Source: Macquaria australasica
Lineage: Eukaryota; Chordata; Actinopteri; Centrarchiformes; Percichthyidae
Length of the DNA: 64,000 bases
Assembly: GCA_005408345.1 (NCBI GenBank)
Contig: SEMN01000482.1
Span: forward strand, 188,501 to 252,500
Direction: 5' to 3'
In this document: piece by piece, positions 1 to 10,310 of the stretch
How positions within the stretch are numbered: the first letter of the stretch is position 1
Layout: every line of letters begins with the position of its first letter
Translations under genes and position numbers: made by a program
The notes under the pieces: generated by a model
Databases searched by the model: none
What the model was told of the DNA's origin: nothing
Seen by the model: the letters and a program-made list of their open reading frames with translations, nothing else

Positions 1-165
1 AAACATTTGGTGTTGAGAAGGATATCTGCTCACGCACTAGAATAAAACAATTTTAAAGCTGTTAGGCCTTCCTCTAAATTGGTATAGGGTACAGGTAGAA
101 AGGTTTATACTTCTGTTTTACATGAGTCCATATGAAGGTCTGGAAAATCATGGATAATTTAAGAG

Positions 166-399
166 TAGAGCTGGGCAATATGTTTGAAGTCAGTATCATG
201 ACACTGAAATGTTTGTGTTTTTGTTTTTTCTTTTTTAAATAGATGTAAAAAATTAATACAAAATCACAGAGAAAATAATCAAACTGACATTCAATGTGGT
301 GACCTATGATCCCCAGTTACTCATTACATCAGATTAAACTCTTCAAACATGTAGAACAAAAAAATAATAACTCAAATGTGTTAGTTTTGCCCAGCCCCA
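166..399. mobile_element. Small inverted-repeat element (hAT-like MITE remnant)
   Basis: The left end reads tagagctgggcaatat and the right end, reverse-complemented, reads tggggctgggcaaaac, so the ends are imperfect terminal inverted repeats around about 230 bp of AT-rich, non-coding DNA. The same end motif (ta-gggctggg) occurs on the element at 7285-7714. The flanking 8-mers (tttaagag and cttgagac) match at only five of eight positions, so a target-site duplication is at best decayed. Non-autonomous, no transposase. Confidence 0.45.
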
Positions 400-1187
400 C
401 TTGAGACATTTAGAAAATGCTAAACAAGACTGGAGAATTAAGGTCACATCTACATCTATAGTTCTAAAAGTCATATTTTTTCAGAAATCACCTCAAGCTA
501 TTGGGAATGTTTGGTGCCCAACCTAAACTTAACACTTTTAAAGGAATGTGTATGGAATTAAAATTGAGTGGTAACTGTTAATGTTTACACTCATCTGGCA
601 TTTGACATGAAAATTAACAAAATCAGCATGCTTAAATGAATCCCCAGTTTCTTGTGGAATATTAATGTCACTGTGACTCTCAGGGAAAGATGTTTGAAGC
701 TTGTGCGGGTTGCAGCTTAAAGTACGACTCAGAAGAGAGGGGAGAGTTCGTGATACGTAAGGGAAAGGGCAGCCATGATGTGAGTTCAGCTGAAAAATAT
801 TTGATTTTCTGTTTCTTGGTAACATCCATGGATTTGTCATCATCATCCTGTTTTGGCTGTCAGATATTTTTGTTAAATAAAAAATCCCCAATAAAGAAGT
901 GGTGCAGTGTATTGTCACAGTTTCATGTATGTTTTCAGGTATTAGACAAGATGGTATTTGGCTTAAGATATTTAGTTTCTTAATGTGTATGTGCTCTACT
1001 GATTACCAACCAGGCTGGCGTACTAATGCAGTGCCAGAGGGTACGTGGTAAAATTGTGGAGAGGCGCAATTAATTTGAAAAAAATGTAAGATTTAATTTA
1101 AAAGTATGTATCTACATATTGAGCTAGCTGTAACACCACATGTTGCAATTGAAAGTGCGCGAAAACTACGTAGCAAGCAGAGAATTT

Positions 1188-1452
1188 GAAACGGCTGAAA
1201 GGAATGGATATGTTGAAATAGCTGGCTACAAATAATGGAGAGCGTAATGGTAATCAGACAGCTGAAAGTAATGGATAAAAGCTTGAAATAGTTAGCCAAA
1301 AGTAAACTGTTGAAATAGCTAAATGTAATGAATAAACAGTTGGAATAGTTCGTTAAAAATGCTGGATAATGGTAAATAGCTGAAAGTAATGGATAAATGC
1401 TTGAAATAGTTAGCTAAAAGTAATGTATAAATGGGTGAAATAGAAAGCTAAA
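1188..1452. repeat. Degenerate tandem repeat, about 45-bp unit
   Basis: A unit beginning gctgaaagtaatggataaa and running on through gaaatagttagc recurs. The copies starting near 1260 and 1379 are nearly identical over about 45 bp, and shorter, more diverged copies lie before and between them. All are AT-rich and none has a sustained reading frame. It may be a decayed minisatellite or the inside of an old transposon. Confidence 0.5.
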
Positions 1453-1880
1453 ATGTTTCAAGGGTCAAGCTTCTGCTAGTACAAATGCAAACTACCAAAC
1501 CGACCTAAACATTGACAGTTAGCTGACTTTTCTTTTTAACAATATGCACTTTTATAATGAACTGTTTTAGACAACATCCAGTTTAAACTCAATTCAAAGT
1601 AACACATTTGGAACATGATGGGTTTTGTCAATGAAGGGCATACATACATTTGAAAGAAAAGTTTGGGAACCACTGCTACTGTGAATTTAACGCATCCATC
1701 AGTAATTTTTCTCCACCAATACAGATACCCAAACTCGGGATCTGTCGATACAGAGTACCAATTTGATATTGGTGAGCTTGGTTTTTCCTCATTTAAAATC
1801 TGGAAACCCGCAGCAATTAAGATCATTCTTCTATGTGTAAGGTATCTTAATGCTGCCCTCGACACACAAAACCTGTTACT

Positions 1881-3528
1881 GGAAGGTTTCAGACTTTTAT
1901 TGTGATCCATTTGAAAAAAGGTTTTACAAAAGGTAACATTCAATTTTTACACCAATTCTTTAAAAAAAAAAAAAATCACTTAAAATAAGGTTTTGATACA
2001 ACAAATTCAAACTAAGTAATGACTTCTATAAACAATGTGAAAATAAGATAATATACATGTAAATGAACGCTACAAACATCAGGACAAACTGAGGAAGGGA
2101 TTACGTTAATAAAAAAAAAAAAGAAGAAACAATGGCATGATTGTTTTCCTTTTGACTTGAGGGACATTACCAACAGAGCGGTTATTGCAAAACTCATCGC
2201 ACATCGTCTGGTGTCCAACTGGAATGTTCGATGACAAAAACACCCTTGAGGGGTTTCTGATTTGTTGCATCCGTTTCTGTTTTCTTCACATGGCAACATT
2301 GGTGCATGTTCTCCTCCTGTAGCCACGTGCAGCTGACAATGACAATGAAGAGCCCTGCAGGAATTCAGAGGTGACCCCTCTACACTTTAAATTCTATGAT
2401 CACCGTCATGTGACTTCGATTTAGACACCCAGATCGGCGGAAAGATACAGAAAACTGAATACAATGTGAATTTACAACAAAAATACGCAAAAAGAAAAAT
2501 AAAGATGTGTTTTTGACGTGCACAAGCACAGCGGACAGTGTGCTCGTGAGGACAGATGAGACATTCTGTTCAGACTGACCAGATGCTGGAAGAGGATGCC
2601 CTTTTTCAGAGCGGCTTGCACCTATTCCCCCCGCCTTCAGATCAGTTAACAGTGGCACCGTCGTCCTACTCTGACCACCAGCTGTACCCCAAGCTCTGTT
2701 TGAAGCAGCATTGCATGACATCAGCGTCACCGTCCTGATAGCTGTCAGTGATTGGGCGAATGTTTTAAAAAGAAGAGTTCAACATTTTGGGAAATATGAT
2801 TATTTGCTTTCTTGGCAAGAGTTAGACAAGAAGATGGATACGACTCACAAATGTGATATCAATTTTCTCATCTAATCTGCGAATGCGCAGATTTCCCAAA
2901 ATGTTGAACTATTCCTTTAATAACAAAAGCGTTCATTCATGGCGGCGGCAGTGCAACAGTTCAGCGTGGATGCAGTGCTGCTTGAAACAGGCCGCTCAGT
3001 TTTGTCAGAACTCTCCAGAGACAAAAATTCAATCATCCCAGAGAGGTTCACTACTTCCTTTTCTCTCATTCAGAAACTCCTCCTCCTTATCATCATCTCC
3101 ATTTCACAAACACATTTATCTCCGTTACAGTTACATCATCTGCAAAGCTTAAAAAACACATGCACCTCCAGCATTTTATACAAGAGTATGATACAAAATA
3201 AGGCATTTCATCGTGTTGAGTATTCATGTGGTGTGTTGAGTGTTAATGCATGTTTTCTTGTTTGTGTGTGTGTGTGTGTGAGAGTGTGTTTACGCGTGTA
3301 CATAGCAACCACATTTTATGTTATTTTTTTGCCCGCCTATAAAAAGACTGCAAAAAACAAACAAACATGATAACTCTTACTTAAAATATATATATTTGTC
3401 ATATATATTTACGTATATATTCATATGTAAAAAACAAACAAAAAAAAGGTAAGAGGGAAAGAGAAAAGCCCAAGAGGTCCCTGTGATAGGCCAGTTCTCA
3501 AAAAACCACCTCACCCCATTCACCCCCC
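1881..3528 (-). other. sp3: Probable sp3 3' UTR
   Basis: This lies directly downstream of the sp3 stop codon on the minus strand. The first good polyadenylation signal on that strand that leaves a long UTR is AATAAA at 1896-1901 (plus-strand tttatt), giving about 1.65 kb. Vertebrate Sp3 mRNAs also have long 3' UTRs. It contains a short TG run near 3262-3280, an AT-rich patch near 3385-3430 and an inverted-repeat element at 2765-2920. Earlier cleavage is possible. Confidence 0.4.
2765..2920. mobile_element. 156-bp MITE with about 30-bp terminal inverted repeats
   Basis: The left arm (ttaaaaagaagagttcaac then attttgggaaat) and the reverse complement of the right arm (ttaaaggaatagttcaac then attttgggaaat) agree over about 30 bp. 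Both termini carry TTAA. The interior (tatttgctttcttggcaaga...) resembles a short non-autonomous element that I know as very abundant in teleost genomes. It sits within the predicted sp3 3' UTR, so it may be transcribed as a hairpin. Confidence 0.75.
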
Positions 3529-6500
3529 TCATTCCATGACCTCACCGTGCGCCACCGTGACCAGCTGTAAAGGGATCTCCTGATTGGCTACAAGGTCGTG
3601 GGTGGTGGCGGTCTGGAGGATGAGCGTGGTTCCGTCGGCGGTGATGACGGCGTCGGTGGTGGGCGGAGAGGTGGAGGGAACCCCACCTTTTTTATTCTGG
3701 TGAGTCTTTATGTGCTTGGCCAGGTGGTCGCTCCGCATGAACCTCTTGGAGCACTCTGTGCACACAAACTTCTTCTCTCCTGTGAGATCAGCAAAACACA
3801 AACATCAGACAGTGTGCGGGAGCTAATAAAACCTTCACTGGTTAACACACACTATTTAACTGATAAATGGGCTGGACCAATTAACTTACTTTAATTCCAG
3901 TATATTGGTGTTGATGTATTTGCTGGCCAGTAAGTAACAATAAATACAGAACACCATTACAAAGTTTGCCCACCAGAGAGCATAAACAAGTTTAATTTTC
4001 TTTACTGTAAAGCGTCTAAAACTTACTAAAAGTTCTTGCACTCTAGAAAGTCTTACAGACATGTGCGTCAGATCGTAAACTAACAGTGAAAGAACGAAAA
4101 AATCAGAGTAACCAGGACACTGTTTCTACAGACAATCCACAGAACACAAGGTGAACGGTTTTACCAAAGAAATACTCTGTTCACACTATGAGTAATACTG
4201 TGAGACACTTGTTTGTTTTGTTTTTTTTAATTTGGGTGAACCAGCACTTGCCAAAGTCTGAACATGTCGCACTGATATAATATGCATGTTCATTCATGAC
4301 TAAAAATCATTCACGTTCATTCGTCCATTGCTCCTTTCTACAGTAACACTGTGTAGAGTGATAGCAGGCGACCTACAGTACAACTTAGTCAGGACAGTTT
4401 GTTGTTTTCTTCTTATGGGTAAACCCAAAAGTTTTACATTCATGCAATTCTTCTCAGTTTACTTAATTGTCCGTGAAGGGACATCTGTCTTACAGCCAGA
4501 CGGAGCACAAACTTCTAAAGACCTTTGGATGCACAAAACATAATGATAACTTTCTGTTAATTGACCAGTCATTTGATCAACGTCTCTTTTTAGCGGCAAA
4601 TCAAATACGTTTAATTAATACTGCTTTTGCTGATTGGATAATTTCAGTAACTATTACAGGCTAGTGAACATGTATTTATCTCCTGTGAAGTGATTGTTAG
4701 CTGTACACAGTCACAAATCACCCAAAATTGTTTAAATGCTATAAGACAGAGGTCCCTGCTAGTTATTGCCTTCAAAAAACAGCCAGATGTAGCTATACAT
4801 CATTCAAAATGTCTTAGAATTTGGAGCTGCTGCAAGTTTTCATTTTCTCACTTTCAAGATGATGCTTCACACCTCCTATCACTGAACATTGTGTAATCAG
4901 AAAGAATGGCATGGACAGCTAAAGACAAACATCTACTGGGAAATGAATATATTTTGGCATCTGTTCTGTTTTAACTGCAAAGTCTAACAGGAACATTTCC
5001 CAAGAACTAAATGTGTTCCTTTAAAGTTTGTATCATGGACAGAAAGCGGCGAACTTTGTTTTTGTTGTCACTCTTCCAACATGAATGCATGTTACTCGTT
5101 AACCACTTATAACTAGCTCCAAACATAAAAACTGTGTTTATTAGCTTTAGTTTTATATTTTCACACAATAAAACAACTGGTAATAAAAACAGAAGGCTTG
5201 ACTGTACAGCTGTCTTGAAAAAGTGACAGGACTTATTTGAGCATCGTCTCACCTGTGTGTGTCCTCCTGTGTCTTTGCAGCTCATCACTCCTGGTGAACC
5301 TCTTCCCGCAGAACATCCAGTTGCAGACGAAGGGTCTCTCTCCGCTGTGCCAGCGCAGGTGAGCTCGGAGATGAGACGTCTTCCCGTAGACCTTCCCGCA
5401 GCCGGCGATGTGGCAGATATGCTGCTTCTTCTTCCCCATGCCTGAACCTCTGTGAAATGCCGGAAAAATGCACCAGTATAAAACGCAAATACTGTGGATG
5501 ATCACTTGTTTTTTAATAAAAGAATCAAACTAAATGAATGTAAAGGCTGAATAAATAAAACACACAACAATGCAAAAAAATTGCATTATTTTTAATGCCA
5601 CATGGACAGGTTTTAAAACCATTTTAACTACTTAAATACAGAATGTAAAGCTGGTTGTAACAGATCATTTCCAGTTAAAGTTCTAAAACTATAAACGAGC
5701 GATAAAAGAGAAGCTAATTTAAGGTTTTGAGACATCAAGTGTTTAGTACAGTCATTGCAATGAACAACATCTGGGTTTATGGTTGTATTAAAATTGGCTG
5801 TAACTGCAAAACACTGTATAATGTGGTTGTAATATAGTTTCTTATTACTGTAATTATAATGTTTAATAAAGTTTTAGGACATCATTAAGTTTAGAGTTAT
5901 TTTTTTATCTTTTTATAATGAGCTTAAGTGGAATCTGTATCTGTGTATGTGTAATGTGTGTGTGTGTGTGTTTTTTTTTTCCAGGGGCCCACCTTCCTCC
6001 AGACTCTTTGCAGTTGGGGCAGGTGCAGGCTACTCTGCGGAGCCTCTTGCCCTCCCCGCCCTGCGTATCAATGTCCTCATCTCCCATCTGAACACGCAGG
6101 TTGTTCAGGTCGCTGGGGTTCAGCGTGGAGTCTCCGCTCAGCTGCCACTCCTCAGAGTCTGGCTCCTCCTTTATCTGGATAGCTGAAACAGGGAGGAAGA
6201 AGCAGATTTAGAATCTCTTTAAGTGACTTGATGAGAAATTTAGAGAGATTTGCTCATACAAATTAAGAATTATGTGTGCGGGTGTAAAGTATGTGCAGGT
6301 GTCCCATACCAGCTGGACTGTTTGCGTCCTCCCCGTGTGTGTACTGAACTCCACTTTGTGTTACAGAGTTCACCGTGACTGTCTGAAGGTTGGGCAGGCT
6401 GACCTGGCCTGTCTGACCCAGGGGGAGGGTCTGGACCGGGGCTAACGTCAGCTGCTGGGCCTGCCCCTGCCCCTGTGGCAACTGAAGCCCCTGGAGTGAT

Positions 6501-9500
6501 TGGACACCCTGAACCTACATAGACAGATGGGATACATGTGATCGGATGTCTTTCACAGCACGAAAACACAACATGCTACTTAAATAATACCCAGAGGAAA
6601 CTTCTGTATACCACTTTGCTGCTTCAAAACATGAGGAAACTTCCTACACACTCCTTATAGGTTACCTGGAAGGTCTGCCACTGGATCTGTCCAGTAGCTG
6701 TGACAGTTTGGGCCTGGATGAGGAAGGTCCCCGGGTTGACCAGCTGCACACTCTGTAGAGTCTGACCTGCTGCTGCATTCAGGTCCTGACCCTGAGCCAC
6801 CTGGGCTACCTGGGCCTGACCGTCCCCAGACAGGTGCAGGATGGGCTGCGAGATAGTGGTGGCGTTAGAGGATGAGACCTGCAGAGTAAGGAAACAGCAA
6901 AATAAATTATTATTATTACACACAAAGGCTGAGAAAGAAGCATTAATGTCATGTTTCTATGTAGGAGGTCCTGGTTTAACAGTACAGTCAATAAGTTAGC
7001 CTTAATATACAGTATATAAACATGTGCGAGGAAAAAAAACAAAACACATTCCTAGTAGAGGCAAATCTACCTAGGTGGGTCGGCCAAGTACATTCTGAGA
7101 AATGTGGGGTATTGAAATGTGGGATAACAAGCATAAAGTGTAATTCCAATGGGTTAAATATACAGTAACAACAAACAACATGAAAAAAAGTGAACTCCAT
7201 TGTGCCCTTAAAGCAGTAGTTCCCATCCTTTTTGGCCTGTGACCCCTTACAACAAACCAATTACTTAATAATACCCCTCATCATTAGGGCTGGGTATCAT
7301 TTGAAATTTCGAGATACTCTTGCCAGTGCAATACCTGAGTTTTGATACCAATACCAAAATTGTACTTTTTTTTGATACTTTACTTTGAGGAATATTTTCA
7401 GGCTTTTCACCAAATTTCTTGGCTGTGTTGTCTACACATAGGTGGTTGTACAAAAACATTGCCTAAAATTTAAACTAGGAAGTATCTAATCAAATGAATA
7501 AACAAGATTACATATCTGACCAGACATATAATGCCAGCTTTCAGTAATTGACAGTTTCAAATACTCTCTCTTTTAAATATTTGGTTTAGAATGTTTTAAT
7601 ATTGCTCATTGTTATTGGGGTATGATAGATTTTGACTCGACTTGACTTTTCTGTGCTACAGACACATTTTGGCCAGTACCAAGAATGTACAGTGGTCCAC
7701 TATACCCAGCCCTACTCATCACCTGTTATGGCCTTAGTGTGGACAAAGAGTAGTTTTTCCTCCTCAGATTGTTTAATTTGAAGGATTTGAGGCCTAAAGA
7801 GCTGAGAGTGTCAAGCATCTCACAAAGACAAACATAATTTTGTGTAACAGAAGCATTTTTTTCTCCTTCTTATAACTTATATTCTTGTGACCCATCAGAT
7901 TTATCTTGGGGAAGTCCTCGCCCCAGGCTAGGAACCACTGCCTTAAAGCATACAGGCCTTAAACCATACACAAGACATGGTGTTAAAGACACACACTCTG
8001 ACCTGGATGTGCTGCAGGTGGTTATGGGAGTTGAAGTTCGCCGAGGAGGATGGGTCGGACACGCCTGCAGACACGGCGGTTGCTTGGGTCAGAACCCCAG
8101 TGCCGTCGATGGTCTCGGGAAGATGGGATGAGTTGGAGGAGGAAGTGGTGGTTGGCACGTAGAGTTCTGGGTTGCCGCTGGCGTCGCTCACCGCCACCAG
8201 CTGCTGTTTGGCGCCAGCGTCCTGACTGCTCATGATCAGCTGACCTTCAGGTGTTACTCCTGTTGCAATGGGGACTGTCTGCGCTCCGGTCAGCCCTAGA
8301 GACTCCAGATCCAAACTGTTTATAGGGACGAACGTTATGTTGCCGGGCAGCCCTACAGGTACTGTGCCGGCGTATGACCCCCCACCCTGCAGGACGCCTT
8401 GAATTGACTGTACGTGCCCCGCCTGCGTCAGAAGGTCTGTGGTCGCCGTCGTGGCACAGCTGATTGCGATGCTGCCCTGGCTGCCATCTTGGAGGAGCTG
8501 AATCTGCCCCGTGCCATCATCCAATCCCTGTGTTTGAAATCCTGCAAGTGTCCCATCTGCATTTTGGATTTGGGGGATGACCTGGAAGAAGCAGCGATAG
8601 TTTTAAGCGAGATCATCACCTGAATAGAACGCCTTCTATAACAGAAAAGTGTTGGTCTCCTTTTACCTGATACTGAATGCCTGACACTCCGTTGGCTGCA
8701 GACTCATTCCCAGACGCTGTAACATATATGGGCTGGCTGGGAAGACTCCCAATAGGAAGCATGTACTGCCCGTTGGACGTGACAATCCCCGAGTTTGGAA
8801 TGTGAAGAACTCCCTGGTCTTCCTTCCCAGTTGAAACAGGAGTTAACACCTCCCATCGGTCTGAACCAGTCAGCTGAATGGCTGACATATCTGCCGTCTG
8901 GGAGTAAAATTAACACTCAGGTTAACAAGGACGGATCACACTTCTACAAGAAGATTCATCTCAGTTTTAAGATGATTAGATCACAGGAAAAAGGGACCCA
9001 GGCTGGCTATTGATTGGAAATCAGTTATGGATTCAGAGACTGTGCTGATATATTAGAGTAAATCATAGGCAGCGGAGGATCACGTAGGGTTTGTGCTGAT
9101 TCAAAGCGATAAAACAGACACGAGTTAGATGCAACCACCAACACAGAGTGAAGATAACAGGCTCGGAACTGGTCGAGAGCAGGGTGTGGGGGATGGGTGG
9201 CTATTACAACACAATTGAACGCTACTGTTTTGATAATGGACGCTTTCCCTGCAATATTATCACACCATCCTCCCAGCACAAGGTACACCGGCTATCTTCC
9301 AGCGAGCCGACCCAAGTGACTGACTTCAGTGTCCTACCCACTATGGGCGGGTTTTACAGGGGTAAAGTGGGTGGCCGTTATTGAGGGGAACACAGGAAGT
9401 GTACGGCTTTCACCCCATGCCATCAAAATTTTAAAACGTGTGAACTTCATGCTCTCAAAAACACAACCAGCAATCGAAAGCGAGCGAGAAAGACGAGCTA

Positions 9501-9584
9501 GAAAATGTCGGATACCTGTGTTTCCGCTGCGCCGCCGGGTTGCAGAAACTCGCTTTGACTGCTGTCCACGTCCGCGGACGCCAT
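3529..9584 (-). CDS. sp3: Transcription factor Sp3
   Basis: Nuclear GC-box-binding factor of the Sp/KLF family. Coding exons in transcript order: 9516-9584, 8667-8897, 8003-8581, 6666-6878, 6310-6514, 5993-6182, 5253-5449, 3529-3779. Phases join cleanly to 644 codons, stop TGA. Exons 2-5 encode Gln/Ser/Thr-rich activation segments, including LPGNITFVPINSLDLESLGL and LVNPGTFLIQAQTV, which are Sp3-like. Exon 6 holds the inhibitory/SUMO site IKEEP and the Buttonhead box (CTCPNC). Exons 7-8 encode three C2H2 fingers (about residues 503-585). The last residues, EIPLQLVTVAHGEVME, match the Sp3 rather than the Sp1 or Sp4 tail. The ATG chosen is the conserved MA-ADVDS methionine. In-frame conserved residues upstream suggest a longer form (see findings). 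sp3a versus sp3b is not resolved. Human SP3 is longer (about 781 aa), mostly from N-terminal low-complexity sequence. Confidence 0.95.
5955..5980. repeat. TG repeat plus T-tract beside an sp3 splice donor
   Basis: Eight TG units are followed by ten T. On the transcribed strand this is a ten-A run and a CA repeat starting about 12 nt inside the intron after the exon at 5993-6182. CA repeats near donors are known binding sites for hnRNP L-type splicing regulators. An effect here is only inferred. Confidence 0.7.
7214..7940. mobile_element. hAT-type non-autonomous transposon with 8-bp target-site duplication
   Basis: The ends are imperfect terminal inverted repeats: cagtagttcccatcc on the left and, reverse-complemented, cagtggttcctagcc on the right. 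The element is bounded by identical 8-bp direct repeats ccttaaag at 7206-7213 and 7941-7948, the hallmark of hAT insertion. No transposase frame is present. It lies in the sp3 intron between the exons at 8003-8581 and 6666-6878, and it contains a second, younger insertion. Confidence 0.8.
7285..7714. mobile_element. Nested hAT-like MITE
   Basis: Terminal repeats tagggctgggtat are perfect at the two ends (the left copy lies one base inside the called start; the right end reads atacccagcccta). Flanking 8-mers ctcatcat (7277-7284) and ctcatcac (7715-7722) differ at one base and look like its own target-site duplication. The interior is AT-rich with runs such as gataccaataccaaaa and has no coding potential. 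It interrupts the larger element at 7214-7940, so it inserted later. Confidence 0.75.
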
Positions 9585-10310
9585 TTCTCCTTGTTTCAGA
9601 GGCTGCTCTGGCGCTAGCAGGGAGAGAGGGGGGGAGGGAAACTCAGCAAAACTCAACTCCTGCTCGCCAGAAAAGCCCGCAAAGCATCCCCACTCTCCAG
9701 TCCGAAAGGAGCCGACTGCGAAATTCAACTTTGCGGCGGAGACTCTGGCGCGATTTCGGCCCAGATCGACTGTTTACTTTGTCAACTCCGCGGCTAGCCA
9801 GCTAGCTCCGTTAGCTAACCATATCTAGCTAGATAAAAAGACGCAGCTTGCTTCGCTGTAGGTTGAACAAACTCACCGATTAGTTGCACGCTTCGATGCG
9901 CGAAATGTTTACGTATCAGTCATAGCGTGAACGGTAGTAACCGGGAGGATTATCTGATCAACTGAACTCCAAACATGATTATTTTATCAAAGGCGGGCTA
10001 GTGTTGATCGGTGAATTCGGGTCGATTTTTTTCTATTTTGATTGACGGTGCGGGAAACACAAAAAGGCGGGACTAACAGGCTTGACCGTCCAATTTGCAT
10101 CGCATTACAGGACGTCCCGCCCTTCTTCTCTAAGGCGATTGGCCAAGCGCGGGGCTCGGTCGACGTCGGTGGCCGACGGGGGTGTCAATCACTTTTTGTA
10201 GGACGTGTGTTTCCTGTTTGTTGCCGAGCGAGACGAGAGACGAGGAATGCAGTTGGAACAAAGCGGCGTTACACACGATATTTTATCCCTTTTAATATAA
10301 AATAAAGTTA
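9585..10310 (-). promoter_or_regulatory. sp3: sp3 5' region and promoter
   Basis: CpG-rich DNA upstream of the first coding exon. Visible motifs are GC boxes GGCGGG at 9992-9997 and 10066-10071, CCCGCCC at 10116-10122, CCAAT at 10090-10094 overlapping an octamer ATTTGCAT at 10093-10100, and an inverted CCAAT (ATTGG) at 10138-10142. There is no TATA box. GC boxes would allow Sp-family autoregulation. The transcription start cannot be fixed from sequence alone. Confidence 0.55.

Larger units (their letters stand above)
1..1880. other. Spacer downstream of sp3
   Basis: No gene is supported here. The open frames are short, AT-rich and unlike any family I recognise. The stretch holds a transposon remnant near its start and a degenerate tandem repeat at about 1.2-1.45 kb, both listed separately. 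The rest is plain AT-rich DNA. The 3' end of the sp3 transcript is placed just above it from a polyadenylation signal. Confidence 0.5.

Noticed and set aside
538..918. Minus-strand open frame of 126 codons near the window start
   Set aside because: AT-rich, no recognisable family, no neighbouring exons with compatible splice sites. Likely chance.
1536..1943. Minus-strand open frame of 135 codons
   Set aside because: It overlaps the probable end of the sp3 transcript and shows no family resemblance or codon bias different from the spacer.
2853..3370. Overlapping plus-strand frames starting in the MITE
   Set aside because: They run through the MITE arm, a TG repeat and the predicted sp3 3' UTR. 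No conserved product.
9498..9728. ATG start for Sp3 at 9728
   Set aside because: The codon at 9726-9728 is TTG on the coding strand, not ATG, so it cannot be taken as an ordinary start. The first true ATG in frame is at 9584.
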